Positions 57,823-64,000 of a DNA stretch of 64,000 nt are shown here, piece by piece; position 1 is the first letter of the stretch; every line of letters starts with the position of its first letter. The position numbers and the translations under genes were made by a program. This DNA comes from Chitinophagales bacterium (GTDB taxonomy: Bacteria > Bacteroidota > Bacteroidia > Chitinophagales > UBA8649), in NCBI GenBank assembly GCA_020635975.1, contig JACJYT010000003.1, forward strand, positions 248,001-312,000. Direction: 5' to 3'. A model generated the notes under the pieces. The model was not told the DNA's origin and did not search any database. It was given only the letters and a program-made list of their open reading frames with translations.

Positions 57823-58452
57823 TTAGTGCTTAGAAAGATAATCTGCAACACCATCAGAAGATGCTGTCATGGCTTCTTCTCCTTCGCTCCAGTTTGCAGG
57901 GCAAACCTCACCATATTTCTGGTTGTGGCTTAAAGCATCAATAACTCTTAAGGCCTCATTTACATTTCTTCCTAAAGGCAGGTCATTGATTAATTCATGA
58001 CGAACAGTTCCTTCTTCATCAATTAAGAACAAACCTCTATAAGCAACAGGAGCTCCTTCGAAAGTCCAGTTACCATCTTCATCCCAATTATATTCTCCAG
58101 CTAAAACGCCATAATTCATAGAAATGGTTTTAGTTAAATCGGAAACGATAGGGTACTTTACACTTTGGATACCACCTTTATCTTTAGGCGTATTTAACCA
58201 TGCCCAATGAGAGAAATGAGAATCTACAGAGCATCCTACTACTGCAACACCTCTTTTTTCAAATTCAGCTAATTTTTCTTGAAAAGCTAATAATTCCGTA
58301 GGACATACAAAGGTGAAATCTAAAGGATAAAAGAAGAAAATTACTTTCTTTTTTCCGATGTACTGTTCTAATGAAAAATTTTCTTGAAAATCGCCACCAT
58401 TTACAACGGCGGTAGCACTAAAAATTGGAGCTTTTTTTCCAACTAATCCCAT
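57823..58452 (-). CDS. Two-Cys peroxiredoxin (AhpC/Prx1 type)
   Basis: 209 residues from the ATG at 58452 (MGLVGKKAPIFSATAV). The peroxidatic Cys50 is in DFTFVCPTEL and the resolving Cys is in EVCPANW near the end, which defines typical 2-Cys Prx1 enzymes. It reduces hydrogen peroxide and alkyl peroxides using thioredoxin or a similar donor. A longer frame to 58494 starts at a TTG inside the promoter and is wrong. Confidence 0.95.
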   Translation of the reverse strand: MGLVGKKAPIFSATAVVNGGDFQENFSLEQYIGKKKVIFFFYPLDFTFVCPTELLAFQEKLAEFEKRGVAVVGCSVDSHFSHWAWLNTPKDKGGIQSVKYPIVSDLTKTISMNYGVLAGEYNWDEDGNWTFEGAPVAYRGLFLIDEEGTVRHELINDLPLGRNVNEALRVIDALSHNQKYGEVCPANWSEGEEAMTASSDGVADYLSKH

Positions 58453-58491
58453 ATTTTTATTATTTTTGATGATTAATAAATAGTTCTTGTG

Positions 58492-58499
58492 CAAAAGTA
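58492..58499 (-). promoter_or_regulatory. TAnnTTTG -7 element of the peroxiredoxin gene
   Basis: TACTTTTG on the minus strand, 39 bp before the ATG at 58452. Confidence 0.6.
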
Positions 58500-58569
58500 A
58501 AAACTTAAGCAGTTTTATTAACTGATTTGTTAAAATATTTGTTCCCCAAAGGCTAAATAAAAATACTTT

Positions 58570-59445
58570 ATGAAAATTTCACACTTATTGTTTTGCACAG
58601 CTATACTTAGCACTATGTTAGCATGCAAGAAAGAGGAAAGTACCTCAGAACCTAAACTAATTTTCAAATATACTTTTGACGAAAATGGGGAGAGACAGGA
58701 TAATTTTGGAGAAAGTGCTAGTATACCAGCGGGCAATGCAGCGCAAACACCAGAATTCAGCTCACTTGGAGTACATTCTATAGAGCTAATTAATTACGTG
58801 GTTTCTTTACCTACCACTAGCACGGTAATTTATAAGGGTGCAGAAAAAACGGCAGGTGGACAAACAGGGATAGATTTTGATTTAGAAAAATTGGTAAGTG
58901 AGGGGGATGTTTTAGTAGAAATTCCAATTAAAAACATTACTCCAGGCACCTATACCTATCTAAGAAATTCTCTGGGTTATCAAAATTACAAGATTGATTT
59001 CTTATATAACGACCCGAATTTTGGTGCTTTCAACCTACAAGGAGATATTGCATCCTTTGTTGGATATAGAACCTTTATTTCAGATTTTACCGTAGGGGGA
59101 ACTACTATAAATGTGGATTCTATTGTAAGTCAGGGCTTTTGGGCATTTCATATTGAGGACCCTTTGCCTTATACCCATGTTGGACAAGCAGCAAGTACTA
59201 CGGTTCCTAATCCTTTAGATGCGGTATCGCCAATTCCTCTAGGTTCATGTTTAGTTACTGGAGCCTTTGTTAGTCCACTCGTAATTACAGGAAATGAAAC
59301 AGAAGATATCGTAGTAGAAGTAGCCATTAGTATTAATAATAGCTTCGAATGGGTAGATGTGGTTAATGATGGCAAATACGAACCTCTTGCCGGAGAAACG
59401 GTAGTAGACATGGGAACAAGAGGATTAAAAGCGATAATTAAATAA
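58570..59445 (+). CDS. Hypothetical lipoprotein
   Basis: 291 residues with a lipobox (TMLAC, Cys19) followed by a charged KKEE tether. The mature part is a beta-rich domain (KLIFKYTFDENGERQDNFG, GTYTYLRNSLGYQNYKI, FVSPLVITGNETEDIVVEVAISI) ending in a Gly-rich strand. I do not recognise a named family, though such proteins recur beside T9SS cargos in Bacteroidota. It is 17 bp upstream of the cargo at 59463, so co-expression is likely. Confidence 0.6.
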   Translation: MKISHLLFCTAILSTMLACKKEESTSEPKLIFKYTFDENGERQDNFGESASIPAGNAAQTPEFSSLGVHSIELINYVVSLPTTSTVIYKGAEKTAGGQTGIDFDLEKLVSEGDVLVEIPIKNITPGTYTYLRNSLGYQNYKIDFLYNDPNFGAFNLQGDIASFVGYRTFISDFTVGGTTINVDSIVSQGFWAFHIEDPLPYTHVGQAASTTVPNPLDAVSPIPLGSCLVTGAFVSPLVITGNETEDIVVEVAISINNSFEWVDVVNDGKYEPLAGETVVDMGTRGLKAIIK

Positions 59446-59462
59446 TAGTTTAAACAAAAAAC

Positions 59463-61073
59463 ATGAAGAAATATTTTATCATTTTAGCTGTCTTATTAAT
59501 GGCAAATGCGAGTTTTGGGCAAAGCTTAAATCCTAGTTTCGAATCTTGGGGTACTTTGAGTAATACCTTTAATGTGAATGTTTTAGGCTTGAACATTTGT
59601 GGTAATTTTTCTTATCTCGAGCCACTTTCTTGGTCCTCTACAAACCAGTTAACGGGTTCTGTTGATTTTGGAGCTATTGAATTGGTAACTGAAATCCCAG
59701 GTCAACAAGCCGCAAGTTCTGCTATTCAAATGCAATCTGTAGCCGTAAGTATCACTCCGCATTCTGGAAGTTGCACGGGTCCAATTGTAACTAGCTTTAA
59801 CAACGTAGCACCAGGTTTGATTGTAAGTGGGGCTTTTAATATTGATGAACAGTTATTAATAGATGAGATTCTTGCAGGTTCTGGTGTTCAAAGTTTAAAC
59901 CCGTTTTCTTATCCTAATACAGGACAACCTATAGCATTTATGCCTAGTAATTTAAAAGGTAGCTATCAATACACTGGTGTAAATAATGATTCTGCCCTTA
60001 TTTTTTCTGGTGTAATGAAAGATGGCGAAATTTTAGCTTATGCTATTAGTCGCCTTGGAAATGCAGCGAATTGGACGCCTTTTGAAATTGAATATGTGTA
60101 TAAATCTTGCGAAGTGCCAGATACCATCATTACCGTTATTACTAGTAGTAATTTAACGGTAAGCTTCGATCCTCTGACTAATGAGTATATTTTAAGTTCA
60201 GATTATACTGGAGAAAATGGCTCTATTTTGAAAATAGATGATTTAAGTATGGATACTGTAGACTTGAGCACTTTTCCTCCTATTGCAGTTAACGATAGCG
60301 CTCAAATACTGGTAGATCAAACAGCAACTCTAGATTTACGCACAAATGATTTATTTTGTGATGGCTCTATGCCTGTGCCAGTAATACTTATCGATGGACT
60401 TAATGGCTCTACCACAATTAATGGGCTAGGCGAGGCGGTTTATACACCTAATGCGGGTTTTTCTGGTTCAGAAAATATTACTTATTATGTTTGTAATGGA
60501 GCCTCTTTGTGCGATACTGCTATTTGGAACATACTAATTAGTGCCGCAGCCTTATGTGAAGCTGTAGATGATAATCGAAGTTTAGTAGCAGGAGGGTCTA
60601 GCGTGTTTGATCCCTTGCTGAACGACATAGATTGTGGGGGTACTCCTAGTATAGTAGTGATTCCACAAAATGGTACGGCTCAAGTAGAACCTAATGGTTT
60701 TATTTCTTACAGCCCTGTCGTTGGTTTTTCTGGCTTAGATAGCTTAACATATAGAATTTGTAGTCCTATAAATACTTCTCAATGCAGTACGGCCAAAATC
60801 TATTACACCGTATTAACTTCACTCAGAGAATTGCCTGCTACTTATTTTCAAATTGCACCTAATCCAGCTAATTCGTATATAAGTATTAAGTTGGAAAACA
60901 AATCCATTCTATCTAGCGTTCATGTTTACGACGTGCTAGGAGGCTTGTTAGATTCTTATCAGTTTGTAGGTCAAATTGACATGGATTTAAGTGCTTTTCA
61001 AGAAGGAGTTTACGTGTTTCATTTAGAAAATGCGGAGGGTAGTGCTTCTAGAAAAGTAGTCCTAGCAAGATAA
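59463..61073 (+). CDS. Secreted protein with cadherin-like repeats and T9SS type A sorting domain
   Basis: 536 residues: signal peptide (1-19), a jelly-roll-like N-terminal domain (about 20-270, starting SLNPSFESWG), two cadherin/Ig-like repeats of about 85 residues (about 275-450, each with AVND/AVDD..(A)...LLNDI/TNDLF and a GFSG(S/L) motif) and a type A sorting domain from FQIAPNPANSY to the end (VVLAR). Exported by T9SS; function of the passenger unknown, adhesion or binding plausible. Confidence 0.87.
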   Translation: MKKYFIILAVLLMANASFGQSLNPSFESWGTLSNTFNVNVLGLNICGNFSYLEPLSWSSTNQLTGSVDFGAIELVTEIPGQQAASSAIQMQSVAVSITPHSGSCTGPIVTSFNNVAPGLIVSGAFNIDEQLLIDEILAGSGVQSLNPFSYPNTGQPIAFMPSNLKGSYQYTGVNNDSALIFSGVMKDGEILAYAISRLGNAANWTPFEIEYVYKSCEVPDTIITVITSSNLTVSFDPLTNEYILSSDYTGENGSILKIDDLSMDTVDLSTFPPIAVNDSAQILVDQTATLDLRTNDLFCDGSMPVPVILIDGLNGSTTINGLGEAVYTPNAGFSGSENITYYVCNGASLCDTAIWNILISAAALCEAVDDNRSLVAGGSSVFDPLLNDIDCGGTPSIVVIPQNGTAQVEPNGFISYSPVVGFSGLDSLTYRICSPINTSQCSTAKIYYTVLTSLRELPATYFQIAPNPANSYISIKLENKSILSSVHVYDVLGGLLDSYQFVGQIDMDLSAFQEGVYVFHLENAEGSASRKVVLAR

Positions 61074-61115
61074 TTTGTAAAATTCTTATTCTTCTCTTTC
61101 TTAGAGACAAACTCT

Positions 61116-61898
61116 ATGAAATTATCTTACCTTAAGTGGATATTTATGCTTATAGGGGCTATACGCTTTAGAATGTATGGTGCCTTTATCGGTTATTTTG
61201 TTGGTTTGTTCATCGAAGAGTTGTTAAGTGGAAAGGCGAAATTTTCTATAGAAAATCCTTTTGGAATGAGCTTTGAAGAGGAAGACAAAATAGTTTTAAA
61301 CGCTTATCAAAAATCGCTAATTCACCTGATAGCGGCTTTGCTTCAATTGCATCAATTTATACCCAAAGCTCAAAGCCATTATATTTTAAAATACTTCTAC
61401 CGAAAGTTTGGAACCAAGCAAGGTCAGGCTATGTATGATCAGCTTAAACTTAGCTTGAAACAAAGCACTTTCCCGCTTCAAGAAGCTGCCAATATTAGAA
61501 TACAGCGCAGTAAACAAGATTTACTCGAACTAATGGACTTCCTAGTTGGGCTTTGTTCTACCGCTAAAGGGCTCTTTCCCAACGACAGAAAGCTCTTGGA
61601 AGAAATTGCATATAACTTAGCTTTGAGTAAGCAGGAATTTGAGTCGATTTTAAATTCTAAGGTACATCAAGAAAAAAAGCCAGAACCTAGAATAAGCTTC
61701 TCTTCTATAGATAGTTCATATGCCGTTCTAGGCTTGAACAGAAGCTCTAGTGAAAAAGAATTAAAAACGGCTTATCGAAGCTTGGTATTAAAATATCATC
61801 CAGATAAAACCACCTTAGATAGTAAACTAGCTGCTAAGAAGTTTCAAGAAGTTCATGAAGCTTATCATAGAATTCGCGAATCGCGTGGCATGAAATAG
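61116..61898 (+). CDS. DjlA-like J-domain protein
   Basis: 260 residues. N-terminal membrane segment (FMLIGAIRFRMYGAFIGYFVGLF), a central TerB-like helical part (about 65-165) and a C-terminal J domain (about 200-260) with the HPD motif in LKYHPDKTT. This is the order in DjlA, which recruits DnaK to the cytosolic face of the inner membrane. The J domain's position at the C-terminus and the TerB part support the assignment. Confidence 0.87.
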   Translation: MKLSYLKWIFMLIGAIRFRMYGAFIGYFVGLFIEELLSGKAKFSIENPFGMSFEEEDKIVLNAYQKSLIHLIAALLQLHQFIPKAQSHYILKYFYRKFGTKQGQAMYDQLKLSLKQSTFPLQEAANIRIQRSKQDLLELMDFLVGLCSTAKGLFPNDRKLLEEIAYNLALSKQEFESILNSKVHQEKKPEPRISFSSIDSSYAVLGLNRSSSEKELKTAYRSLVLKYHPDKTTLDSKLAAKKFQEVHEAYHRIRESRGMK

Positions 61899-61901
61899 CT
61901 G

Positions 61902-62999
61902 CTATTTTTTAAGCAGAAGAATATCCTTTCCAAGAATTTGCCCTTGCTTGTCTTTGCTCAAAATAGCATAGCATCCTAGCTCCAACATACTTACAGAAAA
62001 TATAGCGGTATTGCTTTGCAAAACGAGTTGACCGCTAAGATTATAGACTTCAAAGCTGCTTGCATTTTCCTGCTTAATTTCGATCCATTCTGAAGCCGGA
62101 TTTGGAAAGATAAAGGAAGGCTCCTTGTTTAGATGATGTAGGGAGCTAAGTAGTTCAAAATCGAATAAGTATAAAGCAGAAAGAGAGGTACCTAAAGCTT
62201 CACTACTGATATAAAATTTGCTACTATCGGCATTGCTTAAACCTTCAATTTGATAAGAATAGCCCGACGGAATGTTTAAGGAATATTTATGTAAAGCGCT
62301 ATCATCAAAATTAGGATACTCCCATTGATAAAAGTAAGCCGTACTGAAATCGTAGCCAATTAAATAAAGTTTGGAATCGACTGAAGAGCTACAAGCCCCT
62401 GTAATAAAAGAGCCAACATTTAGGCTATCAATTACTTGCAAAGTATAGTTGCCTGGCTGCTTGGGTATGGCGTAAACCTTAGTCCATTGGTTGCCCCAAT
62501 TTTTCGAAAAAAGAAGGAGCTGATTGTCTAAAGCTACCAAAGCTTCTGCGTCGAAATTTGTGCTAAACGGACTAGGGTTGAAGCTTTGCTGATCGCCATA
62601 GTTAAAGGAGATAGTATCGGCATAAACCGTATCATTAGGGGTATTCCAATAACTATTCAAGTCGATGCGATAAATTTTAAGATCGCTTCTGCTTCCATTA
62701 TTGTTGCCAAAATCACCTATATAGATATAGTTATCGTCAAAGGCTACATCCTCCCAATCTATATTGCTGGCATTTGCAAGCACTACGGTTCTGCTTACAC
62801 TTCCATTCGTAGGATCAAGCTCATATAATTCGGGCTCAGATCCGGAGTCGTTGTGACTAATTAGTACATTTTGAATATAAATTAAACCAGACGATTCTTG
62901 TAGGTTATTGTTCAAGCCGCTAAGTAAATTTAAATTTTGAGCATCTAAGAGGGCAAGGAAAAAGCCAGATAGAAGTAGGCTTAGTAGGGTAGTTTTCAT
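61902..62999 (-). CDS. Secreted beta-propeller-like protein with T9SS type A sorting domain
   Basis: 365 residues from the ATG at 62999, which gives a proper signal peptide (MKTTLLSLLLSGFFLALLDAQ). The middle has repeated strand units (SGLIYIQNVLISHNDSGSEPELYELD, IYIGDFGNNNGSRSDLKIYRID, SKLYLIGYD) typical of NHL/YWTD-like propellers. A sorting domain begins at SFIFPNPASEW and ends DILLLKK. Exported by T9SS; function unknown. It converges on the DjlA-like gene with a 3-bp gap. Confidence 0.8.
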   Translation of the reverse strand: MKTTLLSLLLSGFFLALLDAQNLNLLSGLNNNLQESSGLIYIQNVLISHNDSGSEPELYELDPTNGSVSRTVVLANASNIDWEDVAFDDNYIYIGDFGNNNGSRSDLKIYRIDLNSYWNTPNDTVYADTISFNYGDQQSFNPSPFSTNFDAEALVALDNQLLLFSKNWGNQWTKVYAIPKQPGNYTLQVIDSLNVGSFITGACSSSVDSKLYLIGYDFSTAYFYQWEYPNFDDSALHKYSLNIPSGYSYQIEGLSNADSSKFYISSEALGTSLSALYLFDFELLSSLHHLNKEPSFIFPNPASEWIEIKQENASSFEVYNLSGQLVLQSNTAIFSVSMLELGCYAILSKDKQGQILGKDILLLKK

Positions 63000-63136
63000 T
63001 TGGAATAGATTTTCTAAGGCATGTCTTGGGTTAAAAGAAAGCAATATAAATTTAAGCTTAATACTAATTTTGCTATGCAAATTATCCGTGATTTTATAGA
63101 ATTAGGAATAAACTATTCAATTAGCTTTTAATATAG

Positions 63137-63144
63137 TAATTTTG
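63137..63144 (+). promoter_or_regulatory. TAnnTTTG -7 element before the pseudouridine synthase genes
   Basis: TAATTTTG ends 21 bp before the ATG at 63166; the in-frame TTG at 63142 overlaps it and cannot be the start. Confidence 0.6.
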
Positions 63145-63165
63145 CAAGGTAAAAGAAAGTTAGCA

Positions 63166-63759
63166 ATGAAATTAAAGTACTATATTTTTAACAAGCCCTA
63201 TAATGTCTTGAGTCAGTTTACAAGAGAAGCGGGTAACCAAAGCATTGCCGACTACTTTATTTTAGATAACAAAGATATCTATCCTATAGGGAGATTGGAT
63301 AAAGATAGTGAAGGTATGTTGCTGCTTACCAACGATAAAAGTTTGAATGCTATAGTATTAAGTCCGAAGCAAGCAAAATCTAAAACCTATTTAGTGCAAG
63401 TAGAAGGACAAATTAACAAGGCGGCAATATCTAAGTTGTGTGCTGGTGTTACGATTACGGTTGATCAAAAAGCTTATCATACACTTCCTGCTTTTGCAAA
63501 AATAATAGATGCACCAAAATACTTATGGGAAAGAACACCACCTGTTCGTTATAGAAAGGATATTCCAACCTCTTGGGTAGAAGTTCGTATTGAAGAAGGA
63601 AAAAATAGACAGGTAAGAAAAATGCTTGCAGAAGTGGGTTTTCCGGTTTTAAGACTAATTCGAGTTGCAATTCAGGATCTCTATATGGATAGAATTGCTC
63701 CAGGCGATATCCAAGAAATAGAAAGAGTAGAGATAATGAAAAAATTGAAGATTAAGTGA
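63166..63759 (+). CDS. RsuA/RluE-family pseudouridine synthase
   Basis: 197 residues from the ATG at 63166, lacking the N-terminal S4 domain, as in RluE. The catalytic block IGRLDKDSEGMLLLTND has the active-site Asp; the RsuA-family EEGKNRQVRKMLAEVGFPVLRLIR motif is present near the end. It isomerises a uridine in 23S rRNA (U2457 in E. coli for RluE). Its stop codon overlaps the GTG start of the next gene. Confidence 0.9.
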   Translation: MKLKYYIFNKPYNVLSQFTREAGNQSIADYFILDNKDIYPIGRLDKDSEGMLLLTNDKSLNAIVLSPKQAKSKTYLVQVEGQINKAAISKLCAGVTITVDQKAYHTLPAFAKIIDAPKYLWERTPPVRYRKDIPTSWVEVRIEEGKNRQVRKMLAEVGFPVLRLIRVAIQDLYMDRIAPGDIQEIERVEIMKKLKIK

Positions 63760-64000
63760 GTGCTCTATTAAAAAAAGCAAATATCGAGGTCTTATACGAA
63801 GATGAAAATTACCTCGTAGTTTCAAAGCCTAGTGGCTTGCTTACTATTCAAGATCGTTATAAGGCCGAAGTTCCTAATCTAAAGGCAAAGCTGCAAGAAG
63901 TTTATGGCGAAGTTTTAACCGTTCATCGTTTAGATAAAGAAACTAGTGGTGTAATTTGTTTTGCACGAAATGCCGAGGCACATAAGGATTTAAACAGACA
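63756..64000 (+). CDS. RluA-family pseudouridine synthase, 5' part
   Basis: Cut by the right window edge; 81 full codons are visible. It starts with GTG at 63756, overlapping the previous stop (GTGA), so translation is coupled. The visible part has VLYEDENYLVVSKPSGLLT and the catalytic VHRLDKETSGVICFA (active-site Asp), the hallmark of RluA/RluC/RluD enzymes that modify uridines in rRNA or tRNA. Confidence 0.85.
   Translation, partial: MSALLKKANIEVLYEDENYLVVSKPSGLLTIQDRYKAEVPNLKAKLQEVYGEVLTVHRLDKETSGVICFARNAEAHKDLNR

Overview
The window looks like chromosome of a Bacteroidota bacterium, most like the Flavobacteriales/Crocinitomicaceae or Saprospiraceae side of the phylum. The evidence is AT-rich DNA, several type IX secretion (T9SS) cargo proteins with type A or type B C-terminal sorting domains, a PorP/SprF-like protein beside a TPR-PD40-OmpA lipoprotein, several Bacteroidota-restricted families (DUF4294, DUF2851), and repeated TAnnTTTG -7 promoter elements with no strong Shine-Dalgarno sequences. 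No tRNA, rRNA, CRISPR array, transposase or integrase gene was seen.

Layout. 1-10.3 kb: 3' end of a YebC-type regulator, an SRPBCC protein, the divergent pair PBP1C / alpha-2-macroglobulin lipoprotein, and small conserved genes. 10.3-12.2 kb: an acyl-CoA carboxylase carboxyltransferase subunit and, divergently, a small SRP RNA with its own promoter. 12.3-18.2 kb: a type A T9SS cargo and a 1561-residue type B cargo with a long glycine-rich block. 18.3-22.9 kb: MBL/beta-CASP hydrolase, metal-binding-domain lipoprotein, GT9 glycosyltransferase, DUF4294 protein and an abundant-looking lipoprotein. 23.0-31.8 kb: a T9SS adhesin locus with small secreted proteins, a nonsense-truncated mini cargo, a 1460-residue type B cargo, a PorP/SprF-like protein and a PorE-like protein. 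31.9-39.9 kb: a secreted protein built of about ten 35-residue repeats, then housekeeping genes (Mrp, NifU-like, pyrF, DUF2851, PspC, lipB) and an unusual NagB-like/alpha-beta hydrolase fusion. 39.9-44.9 kb: an accessory stretch with the 'mobile mystery' A/B pair (Xre-type HTH plus Fic), three operator-like repeats at 32-bp spacing, and two small genes framed by attC-like palindromes. 44.9-58.5 kb: methyltransferase, hppA pyrophosphatase, SPOR and M23 envelope genes, DUF2147, aat, aroA, trmL, aroB, DinB, metallophosphoesterase and peroxiredoxin. 58.5-64 kb: lipoprotein, two type A T9SS cargos, a DjlA-like J-domain protein and two translationally coupled pseudouridine synthases, the second cut by the window end.

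How genes work together. The 23-31.8 kb cluster has the usual shape of a substrate plus its SprF-type partner and periplasmic anchor. The other T9SS cargos would use the core secretion machinery encoded elsewhere. aroA and aroB, both shikimate-pathway genes, flank aat/trmL but on separate transcription units. The best candidates for something new are the attC-like cassettes at 43.3-44.7 kb, the operator array of the Fic pair, the 35-residue repeat protein, and the decayed mini cargo inside the adhesin operon.
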